Source of the DNA: Pterois miles
Taxonomy: Eukaryota > Chordata > Actinopteri > Perciformes > Scorpaenidae
Direction of reading: 5' to 3'
Length of the DNA: 64,000 nt
NCBI GenBank assembly: GCA_947000775.1
Contig: CAMQGK010000327.1
Coordinates: 13,258,501-13,322,500, forward strand
Position numbers and translations under genes: made by a program. The notes beneath the pieces are model-generated. The model had not been told where the DNA came from, made no database searches, and worked only from the letters and a program-made list of their open reading frames with translations. The first letter of the stretch is position 1; every line of letters begins with the position of its first letter. Below are positions 1-64,000 of this stretch, one piece after another.

Positions 1-541
1 GGAAGTCATTCGGAGTTGTGAAAAGGCTCGATGAAACAAAGGTTTGGTGAAGAAAACTGAACATACACTCGGGAAGAAACTTGGTAGTCGGTAGTATTCA
101 GACTCATTGGACAGATCAAGCGCTACCACTGCATAAGGCTCCTGAAAACAACCCTTCCAAATCCATTAAGAAAGAGTTAGTCGTCCAGATAGCTGCTTGA
201 ATGGGTAAATGGAGAGTAGCTGTAGGCTACGTTCGGTCTCTGACGATAATAGATGTATTTAGAGATACCCTGGTAAGCCCTGAAGAGTAAACAAGCATGA
301 GTTGCAGATCTTGAGGACATTTACACTGAGCATGGTCCCCGAAGGTTATAAGCATGATCAAGGAAAGGAATTAAAGGAGCAGTAAAAAAATATGGTCCTC
401 GGTAAAAATAATTCAGAGTGTATCTCCCAGGAGGGTAAAGTGGAGAGAGCCCCGTGTCTAGGAAAAAGATGATGTACGACTTAGTCAACTATCAAAAGGA
501 GGAATCATGGGTCCAACATTTCCAACATTGCAGGATAATGA

Positions 542-808
542 ATGAAGATCAAAGGAGGTTTTGAGCTGGTGTCTCTTTTCAGGTGTACTATGGAAGAAAA
601 AGCACAGATTGTCCAACAGGTTAACTGTTCCCCAGTGAATTTCCTGAAGAGAATGCTACCACAACATCAAACACTGCCCCCCAAAAGAAAGGTTTTGTTT
701 GAAGATAAGCGAATAAAGATTAGGAGAAGGGCAAAAAGGCAACCAGCACTGCGAAGGAAAATTTTCGAGAAGATATGTATTAGGGTAAAGAAATGTGTTG
801 TAGAGTGA
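542..808 (+). other. Short open frame, function unknown, next to the OTU-like relic
   Basis: 88 codons, rich in Lys and Arg (KRIKIRRRAKRQPALRRK). It matches no family I recognise. It lies just upstream of the OTU-like relic, in the same purine-rich block (1-900), and may belong to the same decayed element. It is also compatible with chance. Confidence 0.2.
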
Positions 809-992
809 AGAGTGGTAATCAAGAGTTTAAAAAAATTTTGTCTCCAGGTTTAGTTGTGAAAAGAAACTAGTGCAAAATATAAGGTTCAGTTCCATATGCC
901 AAATAGCCCTGCAACAAAAAGTGGTTTTCAGTGTCAATGTCACAGTGTAAAAGAGAGAAGAAAAGAGGCCAAAGTCGCCAAAATAGTTCAAA

Positions 993-1430
993 GTGCGCGT
1001 CCTTAATGAGGAAGATTGGAGTATTTTGATCATCAACCTGAAGATTCTTTGCCGATGCAGATGGAGTTGCATTTGCTGTATTGCTGCAATTGAGCACTAT
1101 TGGAATTTTCCGTTGCTCACTTGCGAAAGATATTGTGGAGATTTAAACTTCTCCGTTGGAATCGATGGGCCAGAGTATGTCGAGGGGCATGGGCAGTTAC
1201 TTCAGAGGATGGCACTAGATGGCACATATGGTGACCCCTCACTGTTCAAAGAGATCAAGATATTCAATGTTCAGTTTCTTTTTCTCACTCTTGGTTCAGA
1301 GGCAGCTCTGTTTCTCCCACTGGTTGTTTTGTGAAAGTTTGCTGTCTTGGTTTTGGCCATTTTGCTGAAGGCAGGGGAAATTATGTTGCTTAGAGGGACA
1401 ATATTTCCTTATATTCAGGCTTAGGAGGCT
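993..1430 (+). pseudogene. Decayed coding relic with OTU-protease-like segment
   Basis: The open stretch at 993-1334 contains YVEGHGQLLQRMALDGTYGD and a frame continuing IFNVQFLFLTLGSEA. Another frame downstream (about 1345-1400) reads LGHFAEGQGNYVALEG. Together these resemble the middle and the histidine-bearing end of an OTU-type cysteine protease fold (LQ.MA..GTWGDH...L, then HY). The GD is present, but the expected following histidine reads as proline, and at least one frameshift and stops are present. OTU domains occur in several animal mobile elements, including Helitron-like ones. The family is not determined; this is resemblance recognised by eye. Confidence 0.4.
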
Positions 1431-1485
1431 GAGATGAATCGAGTGTCTCTTGGAAATAACTCCCCCTGGCCTTCTGACACTGCGC

Positions 1486-1745
1486 CGGCTGATGTTGAAG
1501 ATGGCCCTGTCTACACTGTCCGGCGTGTCGATGTTGAAGATGGCCCCGCGCTGCCAGCCTGTGTCTGATGTTGAAGATGGCCCTGTCGCCTGACCAGACC
1601 GTGTCTGATGTTGAAGATGGCCCCTGTCTACCTGTCCGGCTGTGTCTGATGTTGAAGATGGCCCCGTCACTGTCGGGTGTCTGATGTTGAAGATGGCACT
1701 GTCTGCTGTTCGGCGTGTCTGATGTTGAAGATGGCCCTGTCTGCA
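1486..1745 (+). repeat. Minisatellite, ~38-bp unit, 7 copies
   Basis: Seven copies of a unit carrying GATGTTGAAGATGGC, starting at 1491, 1530, 1567, 1607, 1648, 1683 and 1721 (spacing 35-41). The core reads DVEDGP in one frame, but the spacings are mostly not multiples of three, so the frame is not kept. It is GC-richer than its surroundings and follows the OTU-like relic. Confidence 0.9.
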
Positions 1746-1999
1746 CTGCCTGCCTCATGTTCACTGAAGTGCTGTCGTTTGATTTTGAAGTTCTCTCGGC
1801 CACACTTTGCCGCTCCCCCATGCAGTACGCTCCTCTCCAGCTGAATGTCTTGCGTCTCAATCAAGAAGTCATGTTGGACGTTCTCGTGTCCGTTTGTTCC
1901 GCACTTGCTGCACCATTTTCCTCATATTCATAGAGAGAGGTTGCTGAGAATTTGGAACTGAGAAAAATAAATGTTAATAGGTTATGCTCTAAGGTGTGG

Positions 2000-4822
2000 C
2001 GTGGAGTGGTATCAGCACGTTTAAGAGTGTTTAGAAGGAAGTAGATGGATGAAAGTGGATTGTGTTAGTCATGTGGCTTTGGCCAGTAAAAATTAGGCAT
2101 CTCTGGAAGAAGAACTGCTTTTGTTGGTGTTTTTTCTTTGTTTGTTTTTTTCAGGTTGAAATAATTTAATTTATTGTTTTTTTTGATGAATGTTTGTTTT
2201 TAAAAGTGAAATTGAAAGTTATTTTGAACTCTGTATATGTTTTAATTTAGTTAGGGTCTTGAAAGAAGTTAAAACTGAAAGGTTTTGCTTCAGTTTTTAA
2301 GGAGAAGAAGGTTCTTTTTTTGTTCTTTCCAATTGTTAAAAGTTTATTGTTTATAAGTTCTTTTCTTGGCAGTGTGTGGTCTTTCATTTGAGAATATGTC
2401 TTTAAAGAGGTAGTTCATATTAAGGCTAATGAATATATAAATTGTCTGTGTTTATAAATAAGTGTTGTGGAGATGAGGAGAGAGGGGTTTTTTTCACAGT
2501 TTTCAATTTGTAATAAAATATGCAAAGCTTTTTTTTGGTCGTTTTCATTTGAAGGTTTCTTTTATCAGGCAATAAGTATAGGCATCGTAAATTTCGTTTG
2601 GAAAGTTTCGTTTCGTTTCGGCTTTTTTCGTTATTGGCAGTTATTACGTTATTGGTTTACATTTCAAATAGGGCAAATTTATTACGTTATCGGCTGTTAT
2701 TACGTTTCGGCTGTTATTACATTATTGGCTTCTACAGGCATCAAATATTGTTTTCACAGACATCAAAAAGTATGATGTATTTAAGACTAAAACATAAATT
2801 ATGTAAATGCTAAAATCAAAAAAACAAAAAGATTTCATTATCACACCTGTAGATGTTGAGCTTTTTAAAATGTCTTCACCTTTAACGCATGCATATGCAA
2901 TATAAATTTATCTGTGATCAGTCTTTAATTTAGAAAAAGTGCAAGATGGAGGGCTTTATGCTTAGCATAAAGATGTCGTTATAAAACGGGGCCCTGCCTT
3001 CACACCTTGTTAATGCTTTATTAGAACTACATAACATTAAAATCACAGGTCATAAACATCCAAGCAGTGAGAGCTGGGAAGAGGTGGATAAAAAACAGAA
3101 AGACCCTTATGTCAGCACAAAAGAGTAGCAGCCTCATGGAGAAGTATCTGCGAGCGAGGTACTGTATGTAATTTAAATAGCTTGACATTTGGCGTGTGTA
3201 AAATAATAATTAGTTCTCGTATTCATGTAACAACCAAGTTAGTTTGAGTACAGCAACTGACAATGCAGTTCTAGCATGTGCCTATGCCTTGTACAACAGA
3301 CTGGTCCAGTCAGCTTATACCAGGCAGTTTCCTGAATGATCTTCAACTGCTCAGTCCCCTTACTTTTCCATCTTTAAAGCTGTCATCCACAGAACCTTTT
3401 ATTGTGATGGCATCTTTGATGATATGGCCATTGCCAAATATGAATCAAGACAATTAGGAGGAAGGAGGAGAAAAAGGGGGTAAAGAAGATGAAAATGAAG
3501 GCAGGAGGAGAATAAATTGGAAGAGCCCCCAAGGAGGAGAACGGATTATCTGAAGAGGAGGTGCAAAGGAAATATGGATGAAAAGGAAGGAGCTTAGAAG
3601 CACATGAATAACCCACAGAAAAGGGAAGGGTGGACTTGAGAGTATGAATTGAGGAGGAGGAAGGAAAAGACAGGGCAATAAGGGAAAATGATGGCGATAG
3701 AACCGGAGGAAAACCAGAAGGGGAAGGAACAGCAACACAAAGAAGGGGAGTAGGTATGAAGGGAAAGACGTAGGAGTTGAGAGGAGAAGAGGGAGCTAAA
3801 GAGGATAGCCAGTTAGTAGAGAGAAGTGCTTTGGAAATGCTTTAGTTGCCCCAGTTACACACAACCACTGTTCTCTAGAACATAAATTTGACCTTAAAGC
3901 TACTTCCTCCTTCTGCTGCTGTTGCAGAGTAATACCAGAAAAAGGCCCCTCTCCCGCTGTAATGCAGATTGATGCAGAACAGAAAAGATCTAGCTGTAAC
4001 TGTCCCTTCTGTCAGTTACAGCTTGAATTCATTACATCCAAATCGATGAGAAAATAATTGTGAAATGCTATCATATTGACAGCGAAAATGCAATTTGCTT
4101 TTTAATTTGACTGAATTGAGATAAACCGCAGTGCTCATAAACCAGACAGAGACAACATGGTTTTCTCCTCCCTACATCTGTGTTGTTGCCGCCTTGAAAT
4201 GTTTGTTTCGCTCAAGGGCGCATTCCAGTAGGACTATTGTGTATCCGGGGCAGGCTTTTCTCATAATAAAGTGATTGCTTTGATTATCAAAACTGCAGTA
4301 AAATGTGTGCCTGTGCATTCATCAAAAGAAAATAAATCCATAATTTTTCTTACGAGCACCACTTTATACTGAATTCAACCCAAGATAGGATCTGTTTTCC
4401 ATCCACTCTACACTCGCTGGCAAATTACATTGATAAGCACAACTTAAATATAAAATACAAATAGGGGAGTGCATGTGCATAAAGCATGCACTGGGCGATA
4501 TTTCTTTGAATACACCATTCTCAGAATAATATTGTAGTATTTTATGATATAATAGCAGTGAAAAGGTTTATTCTATGAGTTCTTTTGGCCATTTCTAGTC
4601 CCTATAGGCCAGAATGCAGATTTCCTGTTTGTTCCTAGTTCACAGTACCAAACCTATTACTGTGAGGGCTGTTGAGTAATTTAACTAACTAACTAAGAAT
4701 CTTATCAGCTGCTCTTACATTTCATCATACATCTTAAATTTCCCATTAAATGTAAGTTTATCATATCATAAACATGCATGAGTGTGTTTTAGTTTTACTT
4801 TTTACATGTGTGTGCTCCTGAC
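2000..4822. other. Intronic or flanking DNA without recognisable gene
   Basis: AT-rich non-coding sequence left of the last visible dnah5 exon. It holds a degenerate short repeat of TTATTACGTT-type units (about 2620-2735) and a polypurine tract (3450-3830). I searched for the next dnah5 exon on the minus strand and saw none. Confidence 0.6.
3450..3830 (+). repeat. Polypurine tract
   Basis: Almost entirely A and G on the plus strand (GGAGGAGAA-type words). It is pyrimidine-rich in the sense of the dynein transcript. No clean repeat unit. Confidence 0.8.
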
Positions 4823-58507
<53,685 letters not shown>

Positions 58508-61500
58508 GACAGCTCCTCGCCTCTGTGCCTCAAACCCTTCTATAACTTCTCTATAGCCTGCTATCACTTCCTCATCTACATCTACACAGGGGAGATGTAT
58601 ACTCTCACCCTCAAAGAGAGTAGCCCTATCAAGTTGTTAGTGGTGACTGGTTGGCCAACTGAGCTAAAGCTGTGTCTGCTTTATGTTTAATGGCCATTCC
58701 TGTCTGTCAGTACTGTATGAGTTTTCACAGCCAGTTGTGGTCACAGCAGAACTGAAACAAACTGACAGACAGAGGCTGCTTGCAAGCTATAAGCTCAATT
58801 GTGAGTCAACACTCTTATACAATATACACTGACAGCTCTGTATGCAAACACTTACACATCCACAAACTTCCATGCAGGATGCACACACATGCAGACACAC
58901 AATGAGCACACACCTCAGGTATTACTGCTCTAACATGGAAGCAGGAACACAGTTTTCATTATAATGTAATTGTGAGAGGGAAAATCTAGTGCAAATAAAT
59001 GGTTAAAGGGGGGATCTGTGTTGAGCTCGTGAACACCCACTATGTCACCTGATCACATAGATCTTATGAATCTAGTTAAATGTTCATTCAAGGTCAGTAG
59101 CTATGGACTAAACTTTGCAAATATGATATTAGTGAAACTTCAAGGGTATTGCACACATTGCCTTTACCTTTATTACAAAACTAAGTTATAGAAGAATTGG
59201 CTATCACGATAACACAGCAGTCTAATAGTCTGAATGACCAAAGGTTTTCATTTTTGAAACAATATCATATAATTTACATCTTATTTCATGTCAGACTTGT
59301 GATTTGGTCTGGAATATTTTTTGGCAAATTACTAAGAAACTTGGTCCTCGTTCTATTAAATGTAAAGTCAGCTCTGCACTAGCAGCAGTCATATAGCTTT
59401 TCTGTCTAACTTTCTCTTCAGCATTTTCTGACATTTGATGATACAACATGACAAGAGCGAAACAAAATGCCAGAAAGGCGTAAAAGAAAGTGATCTGACC
59501 TCGAGCTGCCACATCTCTACCTACTACAGACTCTCAGTTTAGATGGTAAAAGAGATGTTAAAATATCAATTGAGCCCAGCAAAAACATGACTTAATTTAC
59601 ATTAAATAAAATCATTGTCAAAATCATAATCTGTGAAGGTGTGTTTTCTTTCCAGAGCTGCAGTAACTGCAAAATACAGAAAACTAAACAACTTGCACTT
59701 TAATATATATATATATATAAGAAGTGTTTCAAATAATTTCTCTTTGGTCTATTGTATGAAGCACATTCAGGACAAAGTGAAACTTCTTCACTGGTTGCCG
59801 TAACTTTCTCCGATAAATATGCCAGACTGAGGCTGTTGTCAGATAAAATCAGTCATTATTGCTCCTTGTGGGAAGCCTGCATAACCTGCAGCACACTGAA
59901 ACCTTTTCAAATAGGCTTTCATGCATAAATAAAACCTGTTTTTTTCTGAGGTTTTCCCTTGCTTCAGCCTTGAACTTCTCTACCAGCCACATTTTGATAC
60001 AAGCACAACAGTTGTTTACTGAATCCTGACATTAATGATGAATTACATTGGCCAATGCAGACGGCCCATGAAGCCAAGTTGCCTGTAACATCAGAACTCC
60101 TTGGGTCACCTTACCTTGTTTTGATAGTCTGGTTTAAAATGCAGCATTGTTAGTCTGACACTCCTTTTCAGGTCAGTCCACCCTCTTAATTGGCTTTGCT
60201 TTTCATGACATTAGAGAATTACAGCTTCCGAACAAAGAAGACAAGGCAGAGAACAAGTGGCTTTGACGGTATATGAGCAATCCGCCTCCTTATATGCCAC
60301 ATGAGAAAGGTTACTGCCCTGAAATTATGAGTGTGATGCTCCTACAAGGGGACGGCTAACTAGATTATGTGGTGTTGGATGACCATCTATCTGTAAGCTA
60401 ATTATCAAGGTCCTGCTCTCACCTTACAACTCTATTACAACAATGGGATGGAGAGGCAGGTGAGAGGGTGGTGGAAAGGTTGACGTATCGCAATACAGTC
60501 TGGGCAGGTAACATTTTCAGACATACACACCAATATGCACACACACAAACTATAGATAAAGCAGTGTCTCAGTGTAGTATGAATTTAAAAAAAAAAAATA
60601 CCTTCATGCAGGTTTTACAGACAAGGCTTATTCATGTCCATGTTTTTAACATTCTATTGTAAAGGATTCAACATATTACAGGACACATGTGATTGCAATG
60701 CTCCCCCCATTTGTTTAATCCAAATCCTCCCAGTCCCCACCACTCCTTCACCCATACTCACCAGAACTGGAAAATTGCTCACAAAAGTGTTTTTTTTTTT
60801 ATTCTAACATGAACTGCCTAAAGGTAATTTATTCATTATGAAAATAAAAATTTTAACATTAATCTACAACTATTTGACAGTTAATCCATTGTTTAAGCTG
60901 TTTATCAAGCAGAAATACAAAACATCTGCTAGCTCTAGCTTCTCAGATGTGAGAATTTGCTCCCTGTTTCTATTGTATATCATTGCAAACAGAATACCAT
61001 TTGAATTTACACAAAACAAGGAATCTGAAAATGCCATCTTGGGCACTTTTTTGATGTTTTAGAGATTAAATTAATAGAATAGTTGGTATATTAAGTATTA
61101 AGTATAATGAATAGAAACATTATGAATATAAACATTAGTTGCAGTGAAGACGCACATGTGCACACACACACCTCCCACTGATTATTATACAAAAAAGAAT
61201 CTCATTAGCTTTTACTGTGGCGTCCAGCAGATGAGGAGCATAGCTCTCTCCACAAGGATCTGACTGACGGTTTGATATTGAAGAAATGATTGCAAAGCTT
61301 TGCATTTTAAAGCAGTTGGGTCATCAATTTTTCAATATGCCATGACTGATTTTCTAAGTTGAACTGTCTGGTTTTGAGCTGCCATGAAACAGGAGAGTGA
61401 CTGTAAATTATAAATGAGAGGGCTGGTGAGATCTGAACGAGAAAGACACAGAGAGGGAGCAAGAGAGAGAAAGGTCCGTTATTCTCCCAGAGGATGCTCA

Positions 61501-63130
61501 CACTGACACAAACATGGAGAGCTTAAACAAATCTGTTTCAAAACTACAGCAGGTTGTAGCACAACATGTCTCAGTGGCCGAAACAGCTCCGAGGGCTCTG
61601 TATTTTGACTTGCATTATTTCTCCTTTAACAGACTTTTAACTGTCTATTTGATTCTAAGCATTCCTGGTGCAACTGCAAAATAAAATAAAATTATCCAGC
61701 AGTTATCACTGTTTTATATTTCAAGTCTTGTCATCAAAAGCAGGCCTGTACTGTAATAAACAGAGAAGATGGCACAATAGTCCAGGTACAAAATGGCACC
61801 AGTTGTTGTAAACATGAAACTTCTACAACACATCTTGAGTCTTTCAGTTAGCTAGTTCAAGAATATCAGTGATTGTTCATCATGATAGACCAGGATTATA
61901 GTTTTTTTTTTTTCTTTAAACTATTCACATTCTCCTTTAATACTGATTGCAATACATAAATAATACGCAGGTGTTGACCCTAACACTATATCACTAGTCA
62001 TTTCTTTTTAAATATACAGACAGAAATTTAATCGCCCGAGCACCTAGAAGGAATTTGCAGGTGAATACATATTTTCTCTTTCATTGTGGCGAGTGTTGCA
62101 TTAAAATGACAGTGAATCAAATCAATTTGAAGCAAATGGAATATATATTATTCCACATATAATGGAGCAGATCTGAAGAGTCAAAGTCATGTAGTTGTTA
62201 TAACATAGTATCCTGTAGTGCATTCTTTATCTATAAGAGTTACAATGAAGCAATGCAATTTAACCACACAATGTTTTCTTTTATAACCTGTGTGAAAGGC
62301 TGGAATGCAAAAATGTCACATGCTGTAAATAGGCATTACCAAAAGAAAAAAAAAAACAGCACATACTGTATATAACAAAACTCACGAACAAACTTTCAAG
62401 TAATTAACATTTACTTATACTTAAATGGCTATATGAACAAGAGGGTCAAAGTTCAATGCACAATGTTATGATGAAGTAGTAATATATGTCCAATTGTATG
62501 CAAACTGCATGCAACAGTCTGTACTTTGTAATAGCAGCTGCAGCATGTACAAAAACAAGAAAAAGTATGCAATTTGTAATGTAGCTTTAAATTAGCCTAC
62601 CACAAATAGGAGCATAGCCTTACTGATAATAGTTACTATTTTGATAACAACCTAAAAAAGCACCAAGTAAAACACATCATTGTGGAACATCGTCCAGCCT
62701 TCTGGGGCTTCTCTAATATTACAGCAACAATACACCACCATCTAGTGGACCGAGGCTCATAATACAACCACCACATACAGCAGGCTGTACTCCAGCTGTT
62801 ATTGACTTCTGCTGGGAGGCCAATGAGTCTAATCATATGGTGGTTCTCAGAGCAATTATCAGAGCGCAGGGGGTTCTTGAGTTGAAAATGAAGTGCAGAT
62901 TAATTCTATCACTCTTTATTCCCATAGGGGAGAAGGGGAATTTGATGTAAGGTTTCACACTCCCAACTCAAATTATCCTATTTTAAATTAACTGCACCCA
63001 GCTGTGCTGAATAAATAGTAGTGGAGGCCAACGTTAAATCATTTAATACAAGAATATAGAGAAGTGACAGCAGAAAGAGTGCTATATTTTGTTATTGTTT
63101 TGTGCAAGATGAAATGTAACAATCTGAAGA
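58508..63130. other. Upstream (5') DNA of dnah5; promoter not defined
   Basis: Presumed 5' UTR and promoter side. I find no CpG-rich block or TATA box at a convincing distance. Features seen: an AGTTGGCCAACCAG near-palindrome 140 bases upstream of the ATG, a 12-bp inverted repeat (CTGTCTGTCAGT / ACTGACAGACAG, about 58699-58771), short (TA)n at 59703-59718, poly-A at 60589-60598, and the CTCF-like site. No gene recognised. Confidence 0.5.
62735..62748 (-). promoter_or_regulatory. CTCF-like motif
   Basis: The minus strand reads CCACTAGATGGTGG, which fits the vertebrate CTCF core (CCASYAGRKGGC) at every position but the last C. It lies about 4.2 kb upstream of the dnah5 start. Single motif; occupancy is unknown. 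Confidence 0.4.
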
Positions 63131-63131
63131 G

Positions 63132-63425
63132 AGATCTATCTGGTGTGGAGAGGAGGTTGCGTTGCTCTGGCTCTATCTATTTGGTGTGGAGAGGAGGTTG
63201 CGTTGCTATGGCTCTATCTATTTGGTGTGGAGAGGAGGTTGCGTTGCTCTGGCTCTATCTATCTGGTGTGGAGAGAAGGTTGCGTTGCTCTGGCTCTATC
63301 TATCTGGTGTGGAGAGAAGGTTGCGTTGCTATAGCTCTATCTGTCTGGTGTGGAGAGGAGGTTGTGTTGCTCTGGCTCTATCTATTTGGTGTAGAGAAGA
63401 GGTCATGTTGCTGGCTATATCTGTG
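63132..63425. repeat. 41-bp minisatellite, 7 copies
   Basis: Units start at 63142, 63183, 63224, 63265, 63306, 63347 and 63388, exactly 41 bases apart. The core is GGTGTGGAGAGGAGGTTGCG, then TTGCTCTGGCTCTATCTAT. Few substitutions. It lacks stops in all three plus-strand frames, so it creates spurious overlapping open frames (such as 63064-63534). Confidence 0.97.
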
Positions 63426-63809
63426 TGGCGACACTGGGAAGCTGATTGACATTCTGTATCCACTTACTCACACAATCATGTTCACATTATATGTATTTAT
63501 TTTTGTACTATGGATTGCCTATATTGTACTTTGATTGTGTTGTTACATCTCTGTTACGCTTCCTCTTTCCTTATTCAAAGTTGTAAATCCCCCTGAAGCA
63601 AAATTGTGATTTGTCATTTTGGGCTATACAAATAAAACGACTTGACAATTGACATATACAACATGTGATATTTTACATTACAATTTGACAAAATGATAAT
63701 CAATGACAAGACAAGACAAAAAATATACCTGAGCTTGACAGAGGGAGGAGAGAAAGATTTGTTTTTGCATGCATGACTGCAAATGTGCCAGCTGAATACT
63801 GTTTAAACT

Positions 63810-64000
63810 AGAAAAGCACTCGGAGAGCGCAGACCTCCGCCAAGCACCATAGTTTCCCCCCATATTGTAATTCACTCCAAAATAAAAATGAACATAGAAC
63901 ATATATACAAGACACAACATAAAACTCACAATACATTAGGCCAAAATGTAAGAGTACCCCCATTTTTTATATAAATTGCTATAAAATCCGCCATCTGGAT
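63810..64000. repeat. Left end of the 5291-type MITE-like repeat
   Basis: GCACTCGGAGAGCGCAGACC, then TCCGCCAAG (63817-63845), matches GCACTCAGAGAACGCAGACC at 5273-5292. The rest would lie to the right, and its other end is outside the window. Confidence 0.5.

Noticed and set aside
1296..1864. Minus-strand open frames with IFNIRH-type repeats
   Set aside because: Antisense translation of the ~38-bp minisatellite.
3383..3738. Pro/Ser/Phe-rich minus-strand open frames (also 30010-30363 upstream part)
   Set aside because: Product of polypyrimidine tracts; no splice or homology support.
59291..59512. Minus-strand open frame of 73 codons with a membrane-like N-terminus (ITFFYAFLAFCFALVML)
   Set aside because: No recognisable family, no splice context, no neighbouring exons; length is within chance for this base composition.
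59791..59804. GGTTGCCGTAAC as a possible RFX X-box for a ciliary gene promoter
   Set aside because: Only one half-site (GTTGCC) is good, spacing to the second half is wrong, and it lies 1.3 kb upstream of the ATG.
63064..63534. A 156-codon open frame as a protein-coding gene
   Set aside because: It is almost entirely the 41-bp minisatellite, which is open in all three frames.

Overview
The window is genomic DNA from a bony fish, most likely a percomorph teleost. The evidence is a multi-exon vertebrate-type gene with GT-AG introns and a dense load of teleost repeats: Tc1 and hAT elements, DIRS retrotransposons, tRNA-derived SINEs, hairpin MITEs and AT/GT microsatellites.

One large gene dominates. 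On the minus strand, from an ATG at 58507 down to 4823, I could place 59 coding exons. Apart from one extra base in exon 13, they join in frame into about 3056 residues. From memory of the family, the protein follows human DNAH5 nearly colinearly: the N-terminal tail (exons 1 to about 28), the linker (about 29-39), AAA1 (about 40-45), AAA2 (about 46-50), AAA3 (about 51-56) and the start of AAA4 (57-59). The gene is therefore called dnah5, or a DNAH5-like fish paralog: the gamma-type heavy chain of the axonemal outer dynein arm, which drives ciliary and flagellar beating. The last third (rest of AAA4, stalk, AAA5, AAA6, C-terminus) lies beyond the left edge. No further exon is visible in 1-4822.

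Regions: 1-2000 holds a decayed mobile-element-like coding relic with an OTU-protease-like segment, followed by a ~38-bp minisatellite. 2000-4822 is AT-rich with a polypurine tract. 4823-16007 carries exons 59-51, with a MITE-like repeat (about 5291-5796), a decayed DIRS retrotransposon (about 10107-13373) and a teleost interspersed repeat (about 15220-15830). A SINE at 16010-16370 abuts exon 51. 16613-22760 carries exons 50-47; the intron between exons 48 and 47 contains a three-copy repeat and a Tc1 transposon nested in the AT core of a palindromic element. 23001-40868 carries exons 46-20 at higher density, with a second SINE at 26172-26486. 41554-58507 carries exons 19-1, with a LINE-like fragment, a pogo/Tigger-type MITE at 46517-47058, a second DIRS fragment and a hAT-like element in intron 1. 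58508-64000 is upstream DNA without a recognised gene, with one CTCF-like motif and a perfect-period 41-bp minisatellite.

Nothing here is convincingly a new biological system. The points most worth checking are the homopolymer frameshift in exon 13, the SINE whose tail supplies the exon 51 acceptor tract, and the nested Tc1-in-MITE structure. Repeat family names come from recognition, not from a database search.
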